Assembly (NCBI GenBank): GCA_028456385.1
Contig: JALNQF010000222.1
Span: forward strand, 1-64,000
From: Ophiosphaerella korrae
Lineage: Eukaryota; Ascomycota; Dothideomycetes; Pleosporales; Phaeosphaeriaceae
DNA length: 64,000 nucleotides
Direction: 5' to 3'
The notes under the pieces were generated by a model. The model was not told the origin of the DNA, searched no databases, and saw nothing but the letters and a program-made list of their open reading frames with translations. Made by a program: the position numbers and the translations under genes. Below, one piece after another: positions 50,976 through 60,799 of this stretch; the stretch's first letter is position 1; each line of letters begins with the position of its first letter.

Positions 50976-51685
50976 AGCGCGCTTAGTTAAGTTAGTTCTA
51001 GAACTAGATTAATCCTATTAGCGCCTATTATTTCCCTAGGGGGGCTCGAGCTAATCGCCTCGTCTAAATTAGTATAGATTAACTCTAGCGTTTAGTATAT
51101 ATCTGTAAGTGCTATACACGTTCTTTAGCTTTATAGTATAGTAGGTAAGTAACTACAATAGCTTAATTAGTATGCACTAGATACGCTGCTACTAGTATCT
51201 ACTATAATATAAATATTTATTTGTTATATAAGGTAAAAGTAATTATATACTATAAGTTTATTAGTAAAGTAACGACGAAGGTATAAATATTGTAATAATA
51301 GTACAACCTATATGTAGCTACTAGCTATAGCTACTTTAATTATAGTACTATAGATCCCTTTATCTTATCCTTAAAAATCTTAAATCTACTATAAAGTAGC
51401 TATTCCTTATAAGATAGTACTTAACGTGTATCTACTCGTAATAGAATAACCCCTATAATAGAAAAAAGTATAGGTACTTAAATATTATAGCTATTAAATA
51501 AATGCCTATAACCTAGAATTAGCTGTTCTTCTTTTAAAATTCTATGTTAGGAGCATCCTTAAGCCTCTAAATCTTGTATATATTAAAAATACGTTTGTAT
51601 AAGCGTCTTGCTACTAATTTTGTAATAAGTATGTCTTTATAGTAGTAGCTTGCCTAGTTTACTAATTAACTAGATTAGTAGTCCT
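50976..51685. other. No gene identified
   Basis: This lies between the right direct repeat and a transposase tail. A minus-strand frame near 51,290-51,640 is moderately open but unrecognised. The catalytic core of the transposase whose tail follows would be expected here, but I could not find it. Confidence 0.4.
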
Positions 51686-51920
51686 AGGTAAGGCGAAGGT
51701 AATAAGTTATAAGGGCCTCTATAAGGTACGAGAAGAGTATATTATAAAAGAGAAAGTTACTATAGATAAGGTTAAGGGTAAGAGGAAACGCAGTTGTCCT
51801 AAGGGTAAGGCTCTAACGCTAGAGCTAAATACTAAGGTAGTACTAGAGAGAGTAAGAGATCTAGTAAAAGTAGTAAGAGACTTAGGAGAGCTATAGAGGG
51901 ACTTAGTAGCGAAGATATAT
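51686..51920 (+). pseudogene. Fungal DDE transposase C-terminal tail, copy 2
   Basis: The frame shows G-K-A-K-V-I-S-Y, a short Lys/Arg/Glu helix (Y-K-V-R-E-E-Y-I), then K-G-K-R-K-R-S. This is the same layout as 41,560-41,720. Such basic tails close fungal pogo/Fot-like DDE transposases. The MITE follows 130 bp downstream. It is a fragment only. Confidence 0.45.
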
Positions 51921-52048
51921 TAGGAGTAATATTAAAATACTAGTAACTTACTTTATAAATAGCTTTACATTAGGAGTTAGAATAGGTAGGAGTTAAAAAT
52001 TTATATTACTTATTCTTACTAAAGTAGAAAAAGGTTAACTTATTAATA

Positions 52049-52190
52049 AAGTCTATCCCTATATAGTAAAAAACCCTATAGGCTAAAAACAACTAATAAG
52101 ATTATAAGATTTGCGGACTTCTCTACAATCCTTACTATCTAATTAGTTATTTTTAGCCTATAGGGTTTTTTACTATGTAGGGATAGACTT
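52049..52190. mobile_element. MITE with 50-bp terminal inverted repeats and TA duplication
   Basis: Two arms of about 50 bp (52,048-52,097 and 52,142-52,191) form a near-perfect inverted repeat starting AAGTCTATCCCTA. A 44-bp centre separates them. TA is present immediately outside both ends (52,047-52,048 and 52,191-52,192), as expected for Tc1/mariner-type insertion. The arms differ at only two places, and both are CA in one arm and TA in the other. There is no coding capacity. Confidence 0.85.
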
Positions 52191-52379
52191 TAACTATAAG
52201 AACTACTAGAGCCTAAGTTTGTCTATAGTTCTATAGATATATATTAGATATTTATACTAATTTTATTTATCTAAACCCTAATTAAAGTTAGGAAAAGAAA
52301 ATAGTAGATTTGTTCTTAGGATAGATAGCTATTTAGACTAGACAATAGACACTTTAGTAATTACAAGACACCCCTTTAT

Positions 52380-53100
52380 AAAGCCCTTTTAAATCTTGTA
52401 TTAAGTTTATAATCTCTTGTATATGTAGGCGTAGTATAGAAGCCTAGTACTCTAAGTAACTTTCTAGTTTAGGTGTCTACTATAAGTTAGCTTACTGTCT
52501 TTTAACTAGTTTATATGCTTACCTAGTTATTATATCCTAATAACGTCTAGGTAAGAAAGAAAGCTGTAGCTACAAGTAGGCTTAGTAATTTTAAATGCTA
52601 TACATAATCGAATGCAATAGAATCTAATATATACTTAGCTATTTCCCTTTCTAATATAGATTTAAGGCTTACTTTATAAATCCTCTCTAAAAATAGGAGT
52701 AGTCTTAGCTAATTTACTCGATAATCTAAAATTTATAGTATAATACGTTTAGCTTAATTAAAGTTAGATTCTAGATACTAATTATTATATATATCTTTAA
52801 GCGTAAGAAGAGATATTTCGCGTCTATTTTCGAATTTATGTGCGATGTTTAAGGCTGTAATGCCTAGGAGTTAGAGTTTTTTAGTAGGTGTAGGCTATTT
52901 AGAAAGATAACGATCTATTAGATTAATAGAAAGGAAAAGTATTAGTATTCTATGTTCTTGAAAATAGCTATAGTAGACCTCTATAAGCTAGCTATATAGG
53001 CCTTTATAGTCTAATTCTATAAGACCTATTTATAATATTATATACTATAGGTTAGGGGCTAACTATTTCTAGGTGCTGTTAGAGTCTATAATGTTTTAGA
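52380..53100 (-). pseudogene. B-type cyclin-like protein relic
   Basis: Cyclins bind and activate cyclin-dependent kinases. The minus-strand frame at 53,010-52,650 carries a cyclin box: L-I-E-V-Y-Y-S-Y, then L-S-I-N-L-I-D-R-Y-L-S-K, then L-Q-L-L-G-I-T-A-L-N-I-A-H-K-F-E-N at 52,825-52,875. These match the L-x-V-N-x-x-D-R-F-L-S and Q-L-L-G-x-T-A-x-x-I-A-x-K-Y-E-E signatures. A second, C-terminal cyclin fold is readable to about 52,380 (K-Y-I-L-D-S-I-A-F-D, then V-A-T-A-F-F-L). Stops are TAG/TAA only. The N-terminal regulatory region upstream (53,100-53,300) is unclear. I cannot tell whether this was a host cell-cycle gene copy or element cargo. Confidence 0.75.
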
Positions 53101-53690
53101 CTAGGTAAATATACCTCGAGTTCGAATATCTTAGTAGTGTATTTATCTAGCTTTAAAGTTATACCTAGTAAAACTTTTAATACCTTAACTTAGTAGGTAA
53201 TCCTATACTTATATTTCTAGATAGCCTTGATTAAGGCTAATTGTGCGTTATAAAACTTAGACGTAGCCTAGATCTAGCTACTAGCTATTTAATATAATTA
53301 AGGGGACTAATTTAAGAAAATAATTTAAGGGGCTGTAGTATAGATAACAATAGAGGTACACTTTATAGCTAACGTGCATCTAACTAAAATAGAACAACAC
53401 CTGTAGTAGAATAAATAATAGGTACTTTAACTCTAACCTAACGTGCGTCTATATATATAGCGAAATAATCCTCTCTTACTACAAGATTATTTATTATAAC
53501 TATTTGTAAGTATAGGTAACCTTCTAATAGAAAAAATACGTATATCTTACTACCTACGCGGGCTTCTTTATAAAGGGCTTTCTTCTCTAGCCTAAGAAAG
53601 GTCCTATAATATAGCCTTAACGCGACACTTTTACTACTTACGCTTAGTAATAGGTTTCTTGTAAGCCTACTAGTGTGCTAGCTAGAGGCT
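53100..53690. other. No gene identified
   Basis: This lies upstream of the cyclin relic. A minus-strand frame may continue to about 53,230 as the cyclin N-terminus. The rest is unassigned. Confidence 0.4.
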
Positions 53691-53985
53691 AGCGCGTGCG
53701 CGCTAGCTAAAACACTATTAGCACTGCACTAACTTAATAGCGCTGTAACTCTTTGCAAGGAGAGCTAATATAGTAGCGCTAAACGTGTAGTAAGCTAAAA
53801 ATAGAGCTTTAGTAAGGGATTATATATAAAAAGAGATAAATAACGCTACGTACTTACTATAATAAAGATAGTTGTGTCTTAATAAAGGAGTACTAAGGAT
53901 CTAGCCTACTGCTAGCTTAAGAGACTTAGCTAAGAGAGCTGCGGCGTAGATATATAGATAGATTGTAGGGCTAGAGGTAGAATTA
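53690..53985. other. Possible solo LTR or promoter-bearing fragment with CG-rich palindrome
   Basis: It begins with a 20-bp CpG-rich palindrome, GCTAGCGCGTGCGCGCTAGC (53,692-53,711). A TATA-like TATATATAAAAAGAG follows at 53,821-53,836, and the segment ends near TAATAATAACA. TGTG...AACA ends and an internal TATA box are LTR-like, but I found no second copy and no target duplication. The adjacent SINE begins at its right edge. Confidence 0.3.
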
Positions 53986-53989
53986 ATAA

Positions 53990-54250
53990 TAACAATTAAT
54001 AAGCTTTTAACTTAATAAATTTAACTTATTTTACTTAATTATCTATTTATTACATTTAATTATTATAGTTTTATATACAGTAAATCTAGTATTAAAATCT
54101 AATAATTAAGATTCTTACTACTTTATATTAAACTCTAAGACCTATACTAAGTAATAGTAGGTCTAACACAAGACTAAGAGTACTAAGAATTAAACTTAGG
54201 ACCTCTATAGTAAAACTTGTAACGCGTTACTACTACGCTATATACCTACT
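53990..54250 (-). repeat. tRNA-derived SINE, copy 2
   Basis: On the minus strand the A box (plus-strand CTACTACGCTA, 54,230-54,240) and B box (AGAATTAAACT, 54,186-54,196) are spaced as in copy 1 and as in a tRNA. The anticodon arm is slightly distorted by an extra base. The tail carries TAAGAATCTTAATTATTAGAT at about 54,085-54,108, matching copy 1. An AT-rich end follows toward 53,990. Confidence 0.65.
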
Positions 54251-54441
54251 AAGTACTATTTTAAAAGTTTTAATAGCGTAGATTATTACTATTGCGTATT
54301 AATTAGCTAAAGCAAAGTAGTACCTAAGCTAACTTACGGCTTTAACCTATACAAACCTTACCTACCTTAATTAACTTAAGATAGCTGCCTTATCTCTTTG
54401 CGATCTAACGATAACGCTAAAGACTAATACTAACTATACTG
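54251..54441. other. Short unassigned stretch
   Basis: This lies between the SINE and the long-TIR element. No feature could be supported. Confidence 0.5.
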
Positions 54442-54443
54442 TA

Positions 54444-55070
54444 TAGCTAACTTAGCTATAGTTAGGATGCGTTGCCTATAAAATCTAGGATAAAATTAAC
54501 TTAGCTATAACTACTAAACTAATAGAGACGCTAGAAATTATCGATTATCTAGTAATTGCTAAGTACGCGCTAGCTACTAACGTTAGAGTACTAGTACGTT
54601 AATCTAAGCTATTAATAGCAGGCCTTAGAGCTTTTAAAGAAGACCTTAAGTATTATAAAACTCTTTTTAAGTAATATTAAATCGATTGGTATATATATAA
54701 TAAGGGGCTACTATTATAGTAGCTAATTTAGTAGGTAGTATATACGTAGTAGATATAGTAATACTAACGACTATATAAATACTCTAATATACTATAAGCT
54801 TACCTACTTCTTATCGTATATGTACTAATTAATTTAGTATTGCTTAGAAAGAGTTTTGTAATACTTAAAGTCTTCTTTAAAAGCTCTAAGGCCTGCTGTT
54901 AATAGCTTAGATTAACGTACTAGTACTCTAACATTAGTAGCTAGCGCGTACTTAGCGATTGCTAGATAATCGATAATTTCTAGCGTCTCTATTAGTTTAG
55001 TAGTTATAGCTAGGTTAATTTTGTCTTAGATTTTATAGAGAACGTACCCTAACTATAGCTAAGTTAGCTA
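54444..55070. mobile_element. 627-bp nonautonomous element with 240-bp terminal inverted repeats
   Basis: The left arm (54,444-54,683) and right arm (54,832-55,070) are reverse complements apart from scattered transitions. Both outer ends start TAGCTAACTTAGCTATAGTTAGG. TA lies immediately outside both ends (54,442-54,443 and 55,071-55,072). The 148-bp centre has no coding capacity. The layout is a foldback-type MITE, with TA duplication suggesting the Tc1/mariner superfamily. The arms are long enough to form a stable hairpin. Confidence 0.8.
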
Positions 55071-55072
55071 TA

Positions 55073-55600
55073 TAATATAACGTGTCTTATTACTCCTTAG
55101 CCTACCTTACTAAAACTAGTAGAGCTCTAAGATTAATTACGCTATAATAGTATACTTAAATTAGCTGAATATTTATAGAGAGATAGATTATATAGATTTA
55201 TACTGATTCCTTTTATGTCCTTATATATAGTACTTGCTACTAAGCTATTATACTAATAATTACTACTGTAATCGATGTAGAGTAATTACTCTTGTTAGGT
55301 CCTACTAGTAGGCGAGACTAAAGGCTAACAAGGGTATATAAAAGATGTTATCCTAGAGGGCAAATTTTCTAAGTTTTGTAGTAATTCTATTGCGAAGATC
55401 TATAGAGGGGGCAAAGTAGAGAAGTTAGCTAATATCTTTCTTAAGATTTAATCTATATATAGATTTAACTAAGATAATATAGTAGCCTCTCGATTATATT
55501 AGTTAAGGTAGTATTTCTAATTATCTTATCTTAGTTTTAGAGCGATCTTTAGGCTAAAGATTGTCTCTCCTTAGGTTATACTTATTTCTCTTAATCTTAG
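55073..55600. other. No gene identified
   Basis: This lies between the long-TIR element and the BCS1-like relic. A patch at 55,280-55,440 keeps unusual amounts of TG/CA (TTGTTAGG, GGGCAAAT, GGGGGCAAAG) and a TATAAAAG at 55,336. It may be a younger or short insert, but no ends were found. Confidence 0.4.
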
Positions 55601-56045
55601 TATTAGATATCTCTTATATCTACTTCTCTGTATATTGTAATACCCTTTTAGGATTATTTCTATTCTCGATTAGCTAGCCCTATATCTCTATAGGTAAGAA
55701 AGAGTCTAGAGGAATCTTCTTTGTAAATTCCTTAGCTATATCTTCTAACTTCTTAGGCTCTACTATAAACGCCTCTAGTATATATAGATAAATGTCGAAG
55801 CTAATATTGTTGCGTCTAATAAGTTAACTATAGAAGTTAGGCCTAGAAACAATAGATATTTTACTACCTTTAACTATCTTTTTCTCTTTGTTGTTGTATT
55901 CTGTACTATATATGCGCTTGTAAATATTACAGATCTAGTTGTATGTAGCGAGCGTAAACTTAATTTTAAGGTCTATACGCCCTAGCTAAATTAGGGCTAG
56001 ATCTAATAACTCTAGACAGTTTGTTGTTATAATAAGGACTCGTCC

Positions 56046-56100
56046 CTACGTTATATTAGAGTAATAAGATTTAGAACTAAAACTTAGTAAAAATACTAAC
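56046..56100 (-). other. Intron in the BCS1-like relic (AAA domain)
   Basis: On the minus strand it begins GTTAGT and ends CGTAG, with CTCTAAT as a candidate branch point. Removing these 55 nt joins ...A-S-x-E to G-R-V-L-I-I-T-T-N in one frame, exactly as in BCS1-like proteins (S-x-E-G-R-x-L-I-x-T-T-N). This shows the copy was not retro-processed. Confidence 0.75.
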
Positions 56101-57056
56101 CTCTTAAGAAGCTGCGCTATTAATTATATTTAGTAAATTAGTAAGACTAATTAGGCTTTTACTCTTTTCTTTGTGTTTTACTCCTACTATAGAAGCCCTT
56201 ATCTTAGTAAATATTCTAGTATTAGACTTTATACTTTTCGCACGTTCTAGGGGCTTATTGTCGTTATTATTAGAGCTTAAGCCTAGAATAGTAATACTTT
56301 TGTTCTGCTAGAGATTAGTAGTATTAATATCTTCTAGGAGAATAATATATCTTTTAGGGAGAGTGTTAAAAAGGGTAGCGAGGTTAGTTTCTATAAGTCT
56401 AGCCTCGCCTAGAGAAATATAGTAAATACTAAGGCCGAATATACCTACTAATATAAAGCTTAGAGAAGTTTTACTAGTACCTAGTAGCTTATAAAGGAAG
56501 TATCCTCGTCTATATAGTATGCTTTAAGTTGTATACTATTAGTTAGTTACTAGCTATAAGTATTAGTTAATGTTAATAATAACTTTGGCCTTCTACTACT
56601 AGTTTAATAAGACTATGTTTATAGGCTAAGAAGGTTAGATAGATTAATAGTACTAACGAGCACCTTTAGCTATCTAATAAACTATTGTTCTAGACTCTAT
56701 AGTGCAGTTAAAGCTCTTAACCTCGTCTAGTAGATTTTTAATAGGCTGTGCACTATAACTAAAGTATTGTATTACTATAAATTAATTATAGCCTTAGCTA
56801 TACAAAGTAGTTCTTAAGCTAGTAGACTAATAGAACTAACGTCTATTGTAGTAAAAGTATCTACTATTAAAGTTTAGCTTGTATATAAGCGGGCTGTAGA
56901 AATACTAGTTTTAGAAGCTAAATATTCTATTACTGTTAGGCACCTTAGCTAAGTCGTCCTAGTTATTATAAACTAGCCTAGATATAGTATTAGAGTCGAA
57001 CGTTATAGCTTTAAGCTCTTAACTCGATTTCGTTATTTGTTATACTATAGCCTAAT

Positions 57057-57100
57057 CTAAAATAGTAAGCGCGATAATATAATTCTTATAGTATACTTAC
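57057..57100 (-). other. Candidate intron near the BCS1-like N-terminus
   Basis: On the minus strand it begins GTAAGT and ends TTTTAG, with GCTTAC as a possible branch point. It is 44 nt, short but within reach for ascomycetes. The flanking frames are too degraded to prove the join. Confidence 0.45.
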
Positions 57101-57130
57101 CTAAGATATAATAGTAAAAGTAATTATAGT

Positions 57131-58485
57131 TATTTACCTTAATATATAAAGTAAAAAGAGACCTAACAAAATGTTACTAGTATAAAAAGAGCTAAACTTG
57201 TATAGATAGCGTATAGGATTAATTTATAAAACCAAGAGTAGTAATATTACTCTATTTAGTAAAGAGCGTACATAACTAAGTAGAGTAAGAATAGTTGTCT
57301 AGTATTAACGCTAAACTGCTTAAATAGTAGGGATTAGAATATTCTATAACTAGAAATAGCTAGGATACTATCTATAATATTTAAAGAGATATAGTCTATT
57401 CTTAAAGCTTTAATAAGGGTAAGTCTAAGATATATTACGTATTAAGTAGAGTAAAACGTTGTAATATATAGTAGATAGCTTTACTTATCTAAATATAAAC
57501 TTATATAAAAAACTAGGCTAGACTATACTATTATATAAGTAAAAATTAGAGTAGTGCGTTGTGTATAGGGATTATTTAGTAGAATACAATTATAACGTCC
57601 TTACCCTAGTTAATACTTATAACCTAAGCTAACTCTAGATTTAGCTAGTATAAAATACTTTAAGCCTATAAGTCTAGCTTTACTGTATATCTTTTGCCTT
57701 TAAGCTTAAAGGCTCTAGGTAGTACTTATAGATAACTTTTAGAAGTTTTAACTATTGCTTTCTTTAAGTTTTAATTCTTATACCTGCTAGTAGTTTAATA
57801 AACTAAAAAGGATGTATACTAGATAGTGTATAAACGATAGGAGAGTATAGAAAACTCTAAGTAAGCGTAAAGTTGTTACGCTAAGTAGCTTATATACTTA
57901 GCTATATAAATCTTAGAAGTAGTAAATATATAGCTAGCTCGTGTACCTACCTAAGTAACTTTTCTATATCGAGAAACTTAAGCTAAGACTTCGCTAGCTT
58001 AGTATATGTTACTTAACGTAATATTAAATTAAAATAAGTCTAATATTTAATAACCTTAATTACTCTATCTATAGTAGGTTTCTATACAATAGGCTCTCTA
58101 GAAGCTAAAGACTACTACTATAAGAAGAATAGGCTATAATAGTATATTATATTAATTATCTTACTAATTCCTCTTATTTAAGGATGTAATGTAAGACGCT
58201 GTTAGTGTTAATATACTCTAAGTAGTATTAGTTCTATTCTCCTATGTAAGTAATAGTAACTAAGTAGTTAGGTTAGGTAAAAGTATATAGGAAACGTTTA
58301 TTCTATTCCTATAATTAGCTAAAGGTAAATAGAGCGATAGGCTTGTTAGAAACAAATAAAACGTGTACAAGCTACTTAACTAATTTATAGAAGGGTGGAG
58401 GTAGCTTTTAATACTTGTAGTATTTTTAAATAGTTATTATATGTATAAATACTAGACTAATAGGAGAAGGACTAAGTATTTTATA
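57131..58485. other. No gene identified
   Basis: This is the upstream region of the BCS1-like relic and the run-up to the Lys/Glu-repeat relic. Short open stretches exist on both strands, but none has a recognisable domain. No inverted or tandem repeat was noticed. Confidence 0.4.
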
Positions 58486-58489
58486 TTCT

Positions 58490-59690
58490 ATAGGTAGCGA
58501 TTAAATTTATATTGCTTAGCGTAGTAAATCTATAAGATTTTTAAGAGTTTATATTATCTACCCTCTCTATATAAAACTAGATAGGAGTTATAAAGTAAAG
58601 GCCTTACTTTTAGAAAGTAGCTACTATATCTATAAATATATAGAAAATTATCTATAAAACTAATATAATAGTCTATATTCTTTTTCTATATTAAATTTCT
58701 ATAGTTGCATAGCCTAATAATAGAAGATATTGTATAGAACGCGCTTTCTAAACTACTTAAACTATTAAGAAATTATTTAGATAAGGAAAATACTACACTT
58801 AGCTTATTAGAAGATTTTAGATATACTCTTTTTATTTATCTTAATAAAAAGACTTGTATTAAAGACCTATAGCTTTCTAAAGAGCTAAACTATAAAATTA
58901 AAAAATACTATAAGGATAAAGTCTATATATAACTAGGGTTTCTATATATTAAAGGAATAATTAAGTAGGATAGATACTTTGCGTAGAAGGACTATATATT
59001 TTAGCCTAGATCTAGGCTTTTTAAATCTAAGTCCTATAAGTACTTCTTATACGAAAAATACTAATCTAAACTATATCTTAATTATAACGAGGTTAAGGGT
59101 AAGGTAGAGTTAATAGTAGAAGATACAAAGAAATTAGGCGTTAAGGTATTAAAGTAACTAGGAAGTATTCTAGAATAGGCTAAAATAAGTCTATTCTTAG
59201 GCGGGAAGGGTTTTGTAGATAAGAGTAGCCCCTTATCCTTGTAGAATAAATATAGTAGAGAGAACGAGGAGATCTTAGTAATAGATAAGAAGGAGAAAGA
59301 GAAGGAGAAGGAGAAGGAGAAGGAGAAGGAGAAAGAGAAGGAGAAAGAGAAGGAGAAGGGGAAGGAGAAGGAGAAAGAGAAGGAGAAGGAGAAGAAGGAG
59401 AAGGAGGAAGAGGAGAAGAAGAAGAAGAAAGAGAAAGATCTAGAACTAATTTTTAAGGTTAGTAATGTTAGAACACTTTTAGATAGAAGTATTTTATTTA
59501 AAGAAGAAGTAGTAGAAGAATAAAAGTTTAGAGTAATTAAGTTGTAAATAAACAATAGAAAGTAGATATATATTTTAGAGAAAGATTACGAAGACCTAAA
59601 GATATAATTAGATAATAACAAAGAGTTATAAATTTTAGAGATAATAGGTAACTATTAGAATATTTAAATTAGAGAATAAGCTTAAGGGTA
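58490..59690 (+). pseudogene. Unidentified protein relic with Lys/Glu repeat
   Basis: A plus-strand frame runs from about 58,690 to 59,560, interrupted only by TAA/TAG. It includes S-L-L-E-D-F-R-Y-T-L-F, L-N-Y-K-I-K-K-Y-Y-K-D-K and F-L-Y-E-K-Y. It then enters a 50-residue K-E-K-E-K-E tract (59,287-59,438), followed by L-I-F-K-V-S-N-V-R-T-L-L-D. Between about 59,165 and 59,520 the frame has almost no stop codons. The folded part before the repeat is predicted helical and basic. The family is not recognised; I considered DUF3723 (a Starship accessory family) but could not match it. Confidence 0.45.
59287..59438. repeat. 152-bp uninterrupted purine tract, GAGAAG/GAGAAA repeat
   Basis: The tract is purines only on the plus strand, built from GAGAAG and GAGAAA hexamers that grade into GAAGAAG. 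It encodes Lys-Glu dipeptides on the plus strand and Ser-Phe on the minus strand. It contains no CA or TG and so cannot be a RIP target, which explains why the frame is intact here. Confidence 0.9.
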
Positions 59691-60790
59691 GTTAGCTACA
59701 ATTAACTAAGTTTTACCTAAAAATTACTATTTTAATATATAATTCTACTCTTTGTATAGGAACTAAGATCTTAGACTAATATTATTACGTTGCTGTATAG
59801 CCCTATATAGGACTTAGTATAGTTCTTGCTTATAATAGTAAGGGGTGTATTTATTGTATATTAACTAGCTTTAGCTAGAGATTAAATTAAAAATATAGGG
59901 TAATCTTTAACTAAGCCTAATAAACTCCTATAGTTATTAACTACCTACTATAATATATTAATGTGCTATCTATTCTAGAAATCTCTGTAGTAGCTAAAAC
60001 CTTGCTTATAGTTAGGAAAATATATAGTATTAAATTACTAAGGCTTACTAGTATAATTGCTATTACTTAAAAGGAACCTCCTACTAGTATTTTAGAATAC
60101 CCTAGTATTCTATATAGTCTTATAGTATAAAGCTAGAATTTAAGTCTTAAAGTGTTTAGGGTATTTACCTACTATAATAAGATTAGAGTAGGTAATATGC
60201 AACTTGTAATTGTAAGAGTTAAGGTTAATCCTATCCTAGTATAATAGAAATATTAACTCTAAGCAAAGGCTATCTACATAGTTTTTATTAATAAAGGACT
60301 TCCCTAGAAGTAAATAGCGTATTAAAGCTCCCTTAGCTTAAGCTTTATAATTTAAATAATTAAATCTAAGGGCTTTTTGCGCTAATGCTTGTAGTGTTTT
60401 GTTACTTAAGTCCTAATATAATAGAAGGGGATCTAGAACTAGGATAGAACTATAGCGCATAGTTGTATCCCCTACTAATATCTAGAACCTTTTAGGAAAG
60501 GTAGTAATATTATCTCCTAAAAGGAAATAATAACTACTTTTGTATTAGAAACAATTGATATTTAACCTATTCTACGTATATTAATATACTACTAACCTAT
60601 AGAACTATCTCTATAGTTCTATTTGTGTAGGCAAATATAAGAGGTAGAGTCTAGTAAGTAGATATATCTTGTATAATAGTACACGATGTATAGCTAGATA
60701 GAAAAAGGTTATTGTAATTTAAAGAAAAGCTTAAGTTAATAGCAAATTAGCCTTTATATACCTATTTACTAGTATAATATATACTTTACC
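59691..60790. other. No gene identified
   Basis: No domain or transposon motif was recognised on either strand. A local inverted repeat, CCTTTTAGGAAAG...CTCCTAAAAGG, lies at about 60,488-60,525. The plus frame of the Lys/Glu relic does not clearly continue beyond about 59,690. Confidence 0.4.
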
Positions 60791-60799
60791 CTTTATATA

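Larger units (their letters stand above)
55610..57130 (-). pseudogene. BCS1-like AAA-ATPase relic with retained introns
   Basis: BCS1 is an inner-membrane AAA protein for Rieske protein export, and fungi carry many BCS1-like paralogues of unknown role. On the minus strand the BCS1_N end reads S-A-Q-P-I-K-N-L-L near 56,760 and R-R-G-Y-F-L-Y just before the P-loop. The P-loop at about 56,465-56,500 reads L-L-G-T-S-K-T-S-L-S-F, where P-P-G-T-G-K-T-S is expected. It continues with V-G-I-F-G-L and the Walker B block I-I-L-L-E-D-I-N at about 56,325-56,350. Then come L-T-N-L-L-N, a 55-nt intron, and V-L-I-I-T-T-N followed by L-G-R-I-D at about 55,960-56,045. The C-terminal helices end near 55,610. 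Gly to Ser and Asp to Asn losses are RIP transitions. Both AAA halves join in frame only if the intron is removed. Confidence 0.8.

Noticed and set aside
59082..59555. 157-codon minus-strand open frame rich in Ser and Phe
   Set aside because: It is the antisense shadow of the purine tract. The plus strand reads a longer, more protein-like frame across the same bases, with Lys/Glu repeats and flanking sequence.
58490..59690. DUF3723, a common Starship accessory gene
   Set aside because: The frame is basic and helical, but none of the family features I know could be matched, so it was left unidentified.
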